From: Harmonia axyridis
Lineage: Eukaryota > Arthropoda > Insecta > Coleoptera > Coccinellidae
Reading direction: 5' to 3'
Length of the DNA: 64,000 nt
Assembly (NCBI RefSeq): GCF_914767665.1
Contig: NC_059507.1
Coordinates: 35,955,270-36,019,269 of the forward strand
The notes under the pieces are model-generated. The model was not told where the DNA came from. It searched no databases and saw only the letters and a program-made list of their open reading frames with translations. Made by a program: the position numbers and the translations under genes. Below are positions 13,605 through 25,600 of the stretch, in pieces; position 1 is the first letter of the stretch; each line of letters starts with the position of its first letter.

Positions 13605-14080
13605 AAGGGTGCTTTTTTTCAAAGCTATAGAACTTAAAACTGCAATAAAACAACGATAGATTATTCGATTGACATGAATTTCATTCATCCGCAAGACAAT
13701 CTTGTGGCATTACATTTTAAATATGATTTCTGGCATATGACCGCCACGGCTGGCTCGGATGTAGTCCAATCTGGACGTCCAATTTTCGATGACTTTTTCC
13801 AACATTTGTGTCCGTATATCTGCAATAACACGGCGATTGTTGTTTTCCAAATGGTCAAGGGTTTGTGGCTTATCCGCATAGACCAATGACTTTACATAGC
13901 CCCACAGAAATTAGTCTAGCGGTGTTAAATCACAAGATCTTGGAGGCCAATTCACAGGTCCAAAACGTGAAATTAGGCGATCACCAAACGTGTCTTTCAA
14001 TAATAATCGATTGTGGCACGAGCTGTGTGACATGTTGCGCCGTCTTGTTGGAACCACAGCTCCTCGACATCATGGTTGTT
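13605..14080 (-). mobile_element. DD41D mariner, 3' part only
   Basis: The terminal repeat (AAGGGTG then a T-run) starts next to TA at 13603-13604. The sequence that follows is the reversed 3' end of the element seen complete at 22.8-24.1 kb: the C-terminal transposase codons through the catalytic block. Similarity stops abruptly at about 14080, inside the codons before the Q-Q-D-G motif, so the 5' half is missing. A few extra bases (near 14001) and substitutions break the frame. Confidence 0.85.
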
Positions 14081-14976
14081 ATGAAAGCATATATCAAGAG
14101 GGAAAATATTGAACCTTCCAAGCTTGTATTTGAATAAATTCCTTCGTTTCCCCAAGAAAATTGTTCCAAAGAAGAGACATATGATATTGTGTATGTAAGT
14201 ATTACGTCATTCTATATTTTCACAGACCAGGCAGTTTTGACTTCAAATTAGTGCTACCTTACATTGGGAATTTCGCGAATATGAATTTGAACAAGGGCAC
14301 AAAGCTCCTGACTCCAGGATAGCTTTTTTTTAAGATGATCATTTCGAATATTTCTGACGTTAATATTTGAAGGTTGTGACATTGCCAAAGTCATTTCAAC
14401 TGCAGTGTGGAAATGAGAAACCTTTGTTCAAATTTTCCTATTGTTTCCCTTGCCACCAATTCATCCATCATTGTGGTCTTATCCTGTTGAATAATTATCC
14501 TTTAATCGTTGTAATGACTCGATAATTCGTTTGAAAATGACTCAATAAAGTCTGACGTAGAATTTATCAACATTCAAGGTGAATGGCTGGCCAGTGACGT
14601 TTCGTCGATTAGAGCATCTGTATATTTTCATGTTGTGTCTCATCGCTCTAGACAGTTCGACTCCTCCTAATGTTGTTTCAAAACAAACACCACGTTTGAG
14701 CGGTAAATAAACAGAGTGAATTGAACAAACGGCGATGAAATAAAACTTTTGGGGCATTGCCCACATCGTGAACTTTTGTATCGTGTCCACATTCTTTCAA
14801 TGCGATACAATGGGTGTTAATGGTTTTTTTCAATATTTTTCTGTGGATTTTCGGGTCCTTATATGCAACAGGTAGAGTGCAAATGTTGAATCGTATTGTG
14901 GGATTCGCAAGATTTTTTATTCGTGTTGATTGTAGGTATACATTTAAAATATAGACAGTTGTATTCGAATATACTA
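14081..14976. other. spacer between two mariner relics
   Basis: No recognised gene. Minus-strand frames at 14542-14790 and 14678-15040 (120 codons) look non-random in composition but match no family I know. The second runs into the mariner at 14977, so it cannot be an intact gene as drawn. Confidence 0.35.
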
Positions 14977-15822
14977 CAGTTTGGTTTGGCAATTCATCAT
15001 GAATAGACCCACGCCTGAACAACGCTTGCAAATAGTGCAATTTTATTTCGAAAATAATGGTTCTGTGCGGAATACGTATCGCGCACTACGATGTTTAGCG
15101 ATGAAGCGCACTTCTGGTTGAATGGCTACGTCAACAAACAAAACTGCCGCATTTGGAGTGAAGCTAATCCTCAAGTGTATGTCGAAACACCGTAACATCC
15201 AGAAAAACTGACTGTTTGGTGCGCTTTATGGGCTGGTGGAATCATTGGTCCGTACTTCTTCAAAAACGATGATGGCCAGAACGTAACAGTCAATGGTGAT
15301 CGGTATAGGGCCATGATTACTTACTTTTTCATTCTTGAATTGAACAACCATGATGTCCAGGAGCTGTGGTTCCAACAAGACGGCGCAACATGTCGCACAG
15401 CTCGTGCCACAATCGATTTATTGAAAGACACGTTTGGTGACCGCCTAATTTCACGTTTTAGACCTGTGAATTGGCCTCCAAGATCTTGTGATTTAACACC
15501 GCTAGACTTCTTTCTGTGGGGCTATGTAAAGTCATTGGTCTATGGCCTATGCGGATAAGCCACAAACCCTTGACCATTCGGAAGACAACATTCGCCGTGT
15601 TATTGTCGATATACGGCCACAAATGTTGGAAAAAGTCATCGAAAATTGAACGTCCAGATTGGACTACATCCGAGCCAGCCATGTTGGTCATATGCCAGAA
15701 ATCATTTTTAAAATGTAATGCCACAAGATTATCTTGCGGATAAATAAAATTCATGTCAATCGAAATATCCATCGTTGTTTTATTGCAATTTAAAGTTCTA
15801 TAGCTCTAAAAAAAATACCCTT
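14977..15822 (+). mobile_element. DD41D mariner, 5'-truncated and internally deleted
   Basis: Starts abruptly inside the 5' leader (CAGTTTGGTTTGGC) and runs to a terminal repeat ending ATACCCTT before TA at 15823-15824. The N-terminal codons through C-G-I-R join directly to the M-F-S-D-E-A-H-F catalytic block near 15091. The same central region is missing as in the shared deletion subfamily, but this junction is slightly shorter, suggesting a second trimming event. An in-frame TAA sits in the T-P-L-H-P block near 15194. The catalytic Asp codons of S-D-E, Q-D-G and P-L-D are still present. Confidence 0.88.
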
Positions 15823-17414
15823 TACTTTTGAATAATCTAATCAAATAAGATATTCACCATGGAATATCGAGACCACCTCGTTGAAGTCTTCATTTTTAGT
15901 ATGTTTGCTCATTCTCAAGAAGTAAGTAGAACCAAATTTTCAAAACAGTTTGTAAAGGTTTTTCATTGCAGCAACAACACTTAAAAACAAATACTTTTGA
16001 AAAGTTATCGGTATAAGCCATTAAATTTTTCAACCAAACATTGGGACCCCCTGTACACAGGAAATATTGAACCCCTTCGAGCCTCAATTCATTTAGGAGA
16101 TCTCCTATTGATTTCCAAATAGATTTATAGTCTGATTTTCCATCTGTCCACAGTCGAACAGATATCAATTTCGCCCATTCATCGCATTTCAATTGTCTAA
16201 AGCGGTTGGACATGATTAAACAATTTTTGAGTCATTAGACAGATGTGCAATTCAATAAACATGTACGGGAGAGTGTTAAAAGACAGCACGCCACCCTCTG
16301 ACGTTCAGTGAAAACCAGCTGAAAGTTTGATGATGAGGTTTTAAGCCATCTGTAAACCATCGGCCTAATTTGGTGAACGACTGGCTCGTGTTCTATGGTT
16401 CTTAGCGTCCGAATAATTGATAATGATGACACAGTAATGTCTGTCACCTGCATCGAATCGTGCTGGATATGCTATAATTATTTTTTGTTATTATACTTTC
16501 GACGTGTTCAATTTTGGTTGTCACCAGACTGAGACTGGCTATTATATGACAAAATGGGATTCAAAGGTTCAATTTAATACTACCTTATTGTTTTCTTTCG
16601 AGCGAAAGTGTGACTTTTGTAGCGAGACTGACAATTTTAGTCGAGTCATATGAAGTGCGTTGCTCCCAATAAAACATTCACTTTTCATTGATATGATTAA
16701 GAGAATATTTTTAAAAAGATCGCAGTGTTCACAAAAACCCAAGTTTGTCGATTTCTCGTCCATTTTGGGAATTAGGCATTACACAAATGATATTACACCC
16801 TATTTTGCTTGAAGACTTAGGTCTTAAGACTTTAAAAGTTCAGTCAACATGAAACAAGAACACATCAAAATTTTTATCAGACAAAAGTAAAAAGTCAAAA
16901 AGGACTGAATAACCCAATAGCACAAGCTTCAAAAATATTTAATCAATTACCTACTTCCATAAAATCTGTCAGTTCAATTGGTAAATTTTCTGGTCAAATA
17001 AGAGAATACTTAGAGTTGGTGTAATGTGATTTTGTCCGCTTTTTCAATAGAATGTTAAGTTGGCATTTTGAAATTTGTCTTGATGTGGAACTGCGATTCC
17101 TCAAGCATCAGGTGTGTATGTACGAAATAAGATTTTATTTGCTAACAAAGGCACTGGTTAATTTCAACGGAATTTTGTATCTACTATCCTCGATACCAGT
17201 TTAGGGTACTGTTAAGAGGATTGTGAATGTAAATTTTTATTTTTTGTACTTGTATATTTTATTAAATAAATCATTAAAAAAAAAAAACATAAAAACGAAA
17301 GCCTGTTGAACACCAGCAACTTTGTTTCTTTTCTGATGATAGGGTCCTTGGAAAGCATCAAAAGGATCATCGAAAATTCAGTGATGACTTGAAAATCAAG
17401 CTCGTGAAAAATTA
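15823..17414. other. no recognised gene
   Basis: A minus-strand frame of 105 codons (15896-16213) begins M-S-N-R-F and is fairly open, but it matches no family I know. A neighbouring minus frame (16235-16453) is also unrecognised. Either could be a decayed transposon or host exon. A CCCTGTAC motif lies near 16045. Confidence 0.35.
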
Positions 17415-17805
17415 TATACTTGAGCATGACTTGACTTTAGATATTTATTGCTTGGCTTTATATCAAGCTACTTGATATTACTTGAGCTTGATATGCACGC
17501 TTCGCACGGCATATATTTCTGCAATCTCGTGCGCGCTTAGACTAAATAAGGGGATTCCTCGAGCGCTGAGAGACTGAAGCATTCGACAGTGCGACTTTAT
17601 TAGTAGTTTTCTCATATTTCTATGAAATCTACTTGACATCAAGTCAAGCTTGACTTGATTTCAAGTAATGCTCAAGTCAAGTAGCTTCTGAATCAAGCCA
17701 AGCCGTGGATATTACTCGATATTCAAGCTACCTGACTTGAACTTGAGTTGATTTCAAGTCAAGCCCAAGTCAAGTAACTTGATTATCCAGTCAAGTCCTG
17801 AATCT
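17415..17805. repeat. CAAGT/ACTTG-rich palindromic repeat
   Basis: Dozens of CAAGT and ACTTG words alternate on both strands, for example TCAAGCTACTTGATATTACT at about 17462, and again across 17630-17790. They frame a GC-rich core (about 17490-17590). The two CAAGT blocks are partly inverted relative to each other, so the whole can fold back. It abuts the transposase remnant at 17812, as if inserted into it. Confidence 0.55.
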
Positions 17806-17811
17806 CTAATG

Positions 17812-17975
17812 CCTATGCTCCAAAATTGATTCAAGACCTTGAAGATGGAATTCGTGAAGTTATCAAGGACATACAGCCGCAAATGTTTGGTCATGAAAAA
17901 ATTTTTGAAAAAGATATGATGCTACAACCGTAGCCGTGGTCGTTATTTGGCAGATATCGTGTGCTGTCGTTAATG
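17812..17975 (+). pseudogene. mariner-type transposase C-terminal remnant
   Basis: Translation gives A-Y-A-P...D-L-E-D-G-I-R-E-V-I-K-D-I-Q-P-Q-M, then after breaks a R-G-R-Y-L-A-D-I-V ending. This corresponds to the last 50-60 residues of DD41D-like transposases (compare the D-N-I-R-R-V-I-A-D-I-R-P-Q-M block of the 23 kb copy). It is more diverged than the other copies in this window, so it belongs to a different, older family. It is cut off upstream by the CAAGT repeat. Confidence 0.65.
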
Positions 17976-17981
17976 GTAATG

Positions 17982-18079
17982 GAATTTTAAGGAGGAATCA
18001 ACGGATGTGTATATCATTGCAAAGAGGAAGGTACCTCTTTGCAATGATATACACATCCGTTGATTCCTCCTTAAAATTC
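17982..18079. repeat. perfect 46-bp-arm hairpin
   Basis: 17982-18027 is the exact reverse complement of 18034-18079, with a 6-base loop. There are no mismatches over 46 pairs. It lies just downstream of a transposase remnant. Confidence 0.95.
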
Positions 18080-19725
18080 TCTCTTGTTTATTTAATAGCA
18101 AAATGAAACCCTTTATTCGAAAACCCTTTATATCTGCCTACACTCAAAATCTCAACCCTGTAGGATCTACTGACAATATTGGATATTTTTTCCAAATATT
18201 CTTTTTTGATTAATTTCGAGTTTCCAGGACTTTTCATTAAAAAATTATTCTTCATCTGTCAAAACATATCGTTTGAGACAATTCCCATTTCAAAATTTCT
18301 ATAATATAGACAGGGATCGTGCACTGAAAAACAAGGAATAGAAGGATTCATCTAAAATTATGTTGACAGACTATTTCACTGTGCAGAAAATTCTGTCGAA
18401 TCATTGAATTTGTGCAAAGCAAACTAAAATAACAATATTATGAATAGACGTTGATAAAGTCGAAATTTTTTGACTACTTGATTGAATTGGTATGTAGATC
18501 TATAAGAAGTTTTGGAAGGGAAGGGGACGCACTCTTGAAGCACCTTGTCTGATATGTTGACGACAACAATTCATGGAAAAACCATTATCAAATGAAACCT
18601 TCTTAGGATTCCATTCCTAGTCTATGATTTCATCAACTCTGGACAGTGCACACCTCATTAACATACAAAGATTAAAAACAACGAACACAATGGACCATAA
18701 AATAAAACGTCCAAATAAAGTTCTAATAAGCATCTATCAATCCCCAACTGCATAATGCAACAGCAGAAGAGGAAAAGAACGAAAGAGTTCATAATAATCA
18801 TCGCAGATAATATTATATATTAATTTCGCTTGTAGATAGAATTTACCCTCGCGAAAAGGCTTAGTATCATGTGGTGGTTATTAAAATGCGGGCAGCATAG
18901 TAATCAAACTAATAAAAGTCATTATGCCAGCCAGTGACTTACCGGATTTGGGTGCGTTATGGTAGACAGGACTTAACCGTCATCGGTACCGAAGCGTGGA
19001 GAGACGGCCTCACTTCTGGATGTTTATCGATGAATTTCCTAACCGTCACTGCATCAGATGAAATTTAATTCTGTGAACTATCGGCAAAAAAAGGGCAGGT
19101 GGTGGATTGTTTCATCGCATCGGAGAAGAGCTCTACACTTTTTGGTCGATTAGCTTTGGCTGTTGATGGGATGTTCGATTTCAAGCAGAGAATAAGCTTC
19201 ATGCTATTCAAGTTTTCAGATTTTTCAATTTTAGCTCAATCACTTCAAAATTTAATTTCTACCCGAACTTATTTCCAATGGACTAGTTTTCATTTTTTTG
19301 TTAAGGATTAATTCTGAAAATTTAAGTAAAATCAAACAAAAATGTTGAAGAATCATTGAAATATCTCTAGAAATGAAAAAGTTATGGGACTTTGAAGTTG
19401 CGCTTGGAAGAATAATTTCATAGTACGTGTAAGTGGCGTGACGTCACACACTAGACGACTGGTATTCGCAGAGTGCTTACGAATTCATTGGTGTACAATC
19501 ACTTGTGCCGTTCGTGTCGTGTTTTGTTCGTTACACGAATAATTAATTCAAATTGGAGTCAAGGGGTCAAAATCACCTGAAAATCAACTTTGAATGACAT
19601 TGTTTGATATATCGTTGAATTCAGCGTTAAAAGTTATTTCAATAAGCGAAATCTGATTACGTCAAATTGAGAACAATTTACTGTCGAATAAAAAATTCCT
19701 GTAACATGTTTTGATAATATTTAAA
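18080..19725. other. no gene seen
   Basis: AT-rich DNA. The frame at 19099-19311 is short and unrecognised. A moderately GC-rich patch at 19430-19510 precedes the two-exon candidate gene at 19726 and might include its promoter. Confidence 0.4.
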
Positions 19726-20536
19726 ATGAAGTGGGAAAAAAAGAAAAATCAAAATGACAAAATTTACTTTTCTTATGATATCTCAATAACCGGCCCTGAT
19801 AATCTCGATTTTTTTGAACTGCTTGATAATGCTTCTATGCATGCAACTTTTTCTCCATTTGACCGACCTTCTTACTCTTATGGTTTAAAAGTTACCAATA
19901 CAATCCCATTGAAAAAGTGGCCACCCTGTATATGTCCTCAAATTTTGGTGAAGGGAGAGGATGGAAAAGATATTGTTTGGAAAAAGAGGAAGCCCTTTAA
20001 TATAAATATGTCAGCTAATTATGTAAACAAATACACAAACCAATCACTACACCTATACGGAGAGACATAGTTTTTGCTGAGATTTTCATCTGTACTCTTG
20101 TATGGTACTGATATTTTATATACACATGTTTTATTTTTTGTATTGCTCGTTCGTGTTGATTAGTATTCAAAAAAAGCCATCTATCCGTTTGTGAATAAAA
20201 TGGCCAATACACCCAATATTTGATAATTGAATTTGATTTAATTTTATCATAGTGAGCGTATATTAATTTTAAATGAGTTGCACTATCGTCAAACTTCAAA
20301 TGTGAACTTTGAAGAAATGAAATAAAATTATATAGGTAACTCCCAGAAAAGCAAAAAAGGCAATAGAAAACAAATTGCCAAAAAACTCCTATGACAAAGG
20401 GTATCAACATTGTGGATGTAATAGAAGAAAACTGCATACGAAAAATCCATCGACTGTTGATGTTATTCCAGGATTGAATGGAAATTTCTGTATAAGTAGC
20501 CCACTTTCTGAAGCGATAAAACATCGATATAGGTAA
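19726..20536 (+). CDS. unrecognised two-exon gene candidate
   Basis: I do not recognise this gene. Exon 1 would run from ATG 19726 to 20022 (99 codons: basic start M-K-W-E-K-K-K, then S-P-F-D-R-P-S-Y-S-Y-G and K-K-W-P-P-C-I-C-P). A GTAAAC donor at 20023 and a TATATAG acceptor ending at 20335 would join it, phase 0 to phase 0, to exon 2 at 20336-20536. Exon 2 is a 66-codon frame with Y-Q-H-C-G-C-N-R-R-K and a TAA at 20534-20536. The joined product would be 165 residues, rich in Lys, Pro and Cys, with no signal peptide or membrane segment. An alternative is read-through of exon 1 to a stop at 20068-20070. A second possible donor (AG/GTAATT) overlaps the final stop, so the gene may continue. A 169-codon frame lies antisense. 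Both exon frames look less like chance than the antisense one. It ends about 640 bases from the convergent cyclase gene. Confidence 0.35.
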
Positions 20537-21175
20537 TTGAATAACTAATAACTGAAGACCAATCCAGAATTTCTATTAAATATGTGTAGGTTTATCCTAT
20601 ATTTGAAAAATCAAGTGGATAACCTTCCTATTATGTTTCTATGGCAACCTCTTTTGCGAATCCTACACAAAGCTTCAATGGCAAGATAGACAAGTGTTTT
20701 CTATTCAATTCTAATGTGGGAGTCAATTTATAAATGCAAAATCTCGCGAAGTGAGAGGCTCAAGAAATACAGAGTTGTCATCCGGAAATGAATAAGTTGA
20801 ACGTATCAAAACTTGATTCTGGAGGAATGGGAGGTAATAGTTTACCCAGTTTCTGTTTGTGGGAAAAAATGGAAGGTAATAATTTAGTCAATTACTTTAC
20901 CTGAAATGATCGATGAGCTAATTGAACACAAGAAGTTCGCAATACTTTCATAAAACTGCACAGTGTTGAATATAAACGTGACATCTTTTCATTGTAATGA
21001 TTATTCACATTTTTGATTTATGATATAACAACTTTTTTCTGAAGATTCTTATATCAACGTTGATTTTGAAGAGTAAATATGAAAATTACAGAAAATAGTT
21101 ATATCTTTTAATAAATATTTATATTATTGTTTTTTTTGTTACATATATAATTCAATGAATAAAAAGCTCTGTATT
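20537..21175. other. intergenic, 3' side of the cyclase gene
   Basis: No gene seen. It should contain the 3' untranslated end of the minus-strand cyclase. A possible ATTAAA polyadenylation signal for that gene lies at 21107-21112, 64 bases past its stop codon. Confidence 0.45.
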
Positions 21176-22695
21176 TTAAGCTCTTGTCAAGAAATAAACC
21201 TCCATTGGTTCAGATTTTCCCTTCATAGAAACTGGTCCTCTATGTTCAAACACGAATTCTTCGTCAAAATTGTCCTCTTGGCAAAGAAACCTGAAAGTAA
21301 GAAATATATAAGAACAATGCTGCCTTTTTATTCATTTGTAGGTACCTGTAAGCCTCTTCAGAAACGTTAATTCTTCCAGGACACCCAGTGGTTTCAGTCC
21401 TGCTAGTCAGATTCACAGTGTTGCCAAATAGACAATATCTTGGCATCCTGTGTCCGATTACTCCTGTCACTACCTCTCCGGAATGTATGCCAATGGTTAT
21501 TTTCTGAAGCAGATGAGAATGTTTGAGCTGATACCACAAATGACGAGTATTGTAGCAAATAATTAAAAAAATGTAGAGTTCAATTGGTTAAAAAGCAGCC
21601 TTTGATAACTGCAATAATATAGCCTTCTCGAAAACTTTCAGAGATTGTCTACCATATTTGGCAACGTCTATGGTAACCTTAGCTATAACTTAGTGAGGAT
21701 TTAGAACCGGCTTCATCGCATGTGTCTTCTCAAGCTGTAAAGTTATAGTCATATCGCACAGCTATTTTCATCTCCGATTTGCAGAGTGTGCAAAGTTTAT
21801 CTGCTGACAGGCTCATCCGGTACAGAAGATTCTTATATCAACATCATCAACCTCATCAGCTATCCCAAAATGAGTTTAAGCTCAGCTCGTGACATTTTTC
21901 AGAACTTTAAAGTTTCCGAAGCTGAGCTTTCTGGGACGAAGAAGAATTTAGAAATCTCTGCCATTATAAATAGGCCTTTAAGCTGAAAACAGAGTAACTT
22001 TGTTGTCTCTAGCCAGTAGATCTCGGTGAATATTGTATTACTCTGGATAAAAATACCGAGGATATATTTTTTAAAATATGTACAACCAAAAAAACAAAAT
22101 TGATGTGCATATTCATTATGTAGCTTCGTATGTTGTAGACAACTGACGAGAAATACTTGACTGTAGAAGACTACTTTGGGAGTATGCAAGAACAATTACG
22201 GTCCAAGTGTTTTATCACTTCTTCAATTATTAATTAGAATCATTATCATTTCTTTGGACTTACCACTGCTTCATCATCCAGAATGACCTTCTTGACGGAG
22301 TCCATCATGTCCAAGGCCAAATTTGCAATATTGCGTGCATGCGTTGGGCAAGGTTCGGGAAGACCACTGACAGCCATATACTTATCACCAACAGTCTCCA
22401 CCTGGGGATTTTTCAAGATACCAATTTATCTAAATCCACCTGAAAGTCCATATTCACCTTGTAAATGTTAGGATTCCGTTTTGGATCAGTGAGTGTGTCA
22501 AAATAAGTGTAGAGCTCGTTCAGCATCTCCACTATCTTCATTACTCCTTTAGCGTCTGTGTTAGCGGCGCATAGAGCTGAGAAACCCACGATTCCGGAAA
22601 ACAGAAGTGTTACACTTTCATATCTCATGGCTGGTACTGGTCTCTTGTGGCGTAGTTCGTTGGCTACACTGATTGGGAGCACAGAATACAGCAAT
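21176..22695 (-). CDS. Gycbeta100B: cyclase exons 10-13: catalytic domain
   Basis: Exon 10 starts L-L-Y-S-V-L-P and contains F-S-G-I-V-G-F, where alpha subunits have F-S-D. Exon 11 carries V-E-T-V-G-D-K-Y. Exon 12 carries R-Y-C-L-F-G-N-T-V-N-L-T-S-R. Exon 13 carries H-R-G-P-V-S-M-K-G-K and ends T-R-A-stop. Exon 10 can be read 15 codons past its donor, which gives a false longer frame; splicing at AAG/GTGAAT restores Y-K-V-E-T. Confidence 0.94.
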
Positions 22696-25600
22696 CTACA
22701 ATTAGAATTTGATTTTAGAATTATTATTCATCTATTGATTCTACGAGAGAAGGGTAAGGCAAGAGATATATGTGATATCATCAAATAAGTTTTTGGTTGA
22801 GCCTTTCTGCTATAATATAAAACTTTAAGTTGGCATTACTGTTCAAGATGGCGACCGATTTAACAGCTGTCAAGTGATTTATTCTCAGTTTGGTTTGGCA
22901 ATTCATCATGAATAGACTCACGCCTGAACAACGCTTGCAAATAGTGCAATTTCATTTCAATAATAATGGTTCTGTGCGGAATACGTATCGCGCACTACGT
23001 CCATTTTATCGTCGACAAAATCGTCCATCAGAGCAGTTAATTCGATTAACCATGGAACGTTTTCGCACCATGTTTACTCTTATTGATAACTCGCATCCCC
23101 AGAGACGCCGTACGGTGCGTACATAAGAAGCTATTGCTGCTGTGGAGCGTAGCATTGAGGAAGACCCGAATGAGTCTATCCGCCATCGAGCACAGGAATT
23201 GGATCTGTGTCCATCCACTTTATGATTTTGCGGAAGGATGTTGGTTTGCGTGCTTACAAAATCCAACTCGTGCAAGAATTGAAGCCAAACGATCATCAAG
23301 TAAGGCGTAGATTCGTCGAATGCGCCCAAAATGAGATTGCCGTTGTTTCCGATTTTCATAAGCGAATTTTGTTTAGCGATGAAGCGCACTTCTGGTTGAA
23401 TGGCTACGTCAACAAACAAAACTACAGCATTTGGAGTGAAGCTAATCCTCAAGTGTATGTCGAAAAACCGTTACATCCAGAAAAACTGACTGTTTGGTGC
23501 GCTTTATGGGCTGGTGAAATCATTGGTCCGTACTTCTTCAAAAACGATGATGGTCGGAACGTTACAGTCAATGGTGATCGGTATAGAGCCATGATTACTA
23601 ACTTTTGCATTCCTGAATTGAACAACCATGACGTCCAGGAGATGTGGTTCCAACAAGACGGTGCAACATGTAACACAGCTCGTGCCACAATCGATTTATT
23701 AAAAGACACGTTTGGTGACCGCCTAATTTCACGTTTTGGCCTGTGAATTGGCCTTCAAGATCTTGTGATTTAACACCACTAGACTACTTTCTGTGGGGCT
23801 ATGTAAAGTCATTGGTCTATGCGGATAAGCCACAAACCCTTGACCATTTGAAAGACAACATTCGCCGTGTTATTGCCGATATACGGCCACAAATGTTGGA
23901 AAAATTCATCGAAAATTGGACGTCCAGATTGGACTACATCCGAGCCAGCCGTGGTGGTCATATGCCAGAAATCATATTTGAAATATAATGCCACAAGATT
24001 ATCTTGCGCATAAATAAAATTCATGTCAATCGAAAAATCCATCGTTGTTTTATTGCAATTTAAAGTTCCATAGCTTTAAAAAAAAACACCCTTTACAATA
24101 TTCTTTGATGTTTCCTTCAGCTTACCGGTCTGTCTTTTTCTTCTCACTATCAAGCTCCCTGTAAGTTTGCTGAAGTTTATCAGTCAGGAATTCCAGATTC
24201 CTCGTCAGTTTATAATCTGCCTCGAACTGTTCAGACATCAAAACCAAGTCTCTGGTTGCATCGTGCAATGGTATATCGCTGATATACAAACCTCTTCTGC
24301 AAGAAGAAACAAACATTAGAAGATGCAAAGCCTCTTCTGATTAATCCTAGTCTTGAGATGCGTTTACATGAGCGACACACCCTCACAAAAATCACAAGTG
24401 CGAAACTCACTCGCGTCGAGTGAAATTTCGCACTAACCAAAACAAAGCGCAATTCAGTGCGAAAAAATGCGCTAGTGTCAAGCGAGCTGCCTTCAATTCT
24501 AGTTTCTGTACGAATCTGATAGTTAAGTTCACAACTAATTTCCTTTCACTCATCTTCTTGCTAATTTCGATTAAATTAATTTTCATTACAATAGAATTCT
24601 CGGTTTGTTTAAAGCTTGATGAGCTTCTTGTTTCATTTCACCTCAACTAAGGAAACTACGTTTACACTAAGTGAATCTCGATGAGTGCTCACCTTGTAAG
24701 ATCATCCAGATTAACAACACTGGGGTAACAAAGAAAAATAACAATATCGGTTTCTGGTATGTAGAGCATCTGACCTTTCAACCTTAGCTGTCTGTACTCT
24801 GGGGGAGCATCTGATTCCATAGCTCCAGGAAGGGTTTTCAAGACATAAATTGTGTTGATGTGAGAGAGAATGTTTTCGAATGTCAAATCTAGATGAGGCC
24901 TCACCTAAAAACACAACAGATAATAATTGCAGATAATATTTTTGAAAAACCGTTCGAAAACCTAATAATTCGGAAGATTATGGTATCATTGAATGCAAAA
25001 GGCAAAAGCTTCTAGACTGAGTCAGTAATTCTCTGACCCTTCTTCAATATTATACTTACAGCTTCCAATATATCAGTTAACAAGCAGTCTCCAGATTCAG
25101 CTTTGGGAATAATTCTAGCTATAGTTGTTCCTGTTTGGGTTATCTTCAGATCTCTGTTGAACATTATATGGAAAGGGAACACCTTGCAGAACGTTGCAAC
25201 TCCAACCTTAGGTTCTGAAAATTTTCCGATGTACATTATGTAAAAGCTATCTTGAAATGTACAAACCTAGAGACAGAAGTTTGGTTTCGTTTATTTCCGC
25301 TCTTTGGATCATTCCGGTACCGGACGTTTCCTTGATCAAGAACTGCACGTGATCGGACTCCTCTTTTGTCTTAATAATTTCAACGGAAACTTCTGTGCCA
25401 TGCAATTTACTAGCCACCGTCTACAATCATAAAAACTAAGTTCTGTAGTTATCCAAAAATTTCGAAGTACTGACCTTTACTATTCCTATTACAATATGTT
25501 CTAGTCCGGGCCTGTCCGAATAGTAATGCAGTAAGAGATCGCCATCTTCCGGCCCTTCTGTACACCTAAAGGAAGGAGCCTTCATGCCGGGATAGAGGGT

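Noticed and set aside
15896..16213. 105-codon minus frame as a gene
   Set aside because: No recognisable domain, splice partner or start context. Kept only as a remark.
20015..20524. 169-codon minus-strand frame
   Set aside because: It is antisense to the two plus-strand exon candidates, with no domain. The plus-strand reading has phase-consistent splice sites and a more protein-like composition.
22413..22457. C-terminal extension of cyclase exon 10 as seen in the unspliced frame
   Set aside because: The donor AAG/GTGAAT at 22457 and the conserved Y-K-V-E-T junction with exon 11 show these codons are intronic.
23006..23709. Long minus-strand frames inside the 23 kb mariner
   Set aside because: They are shadows of the plus-strand transposase gene.
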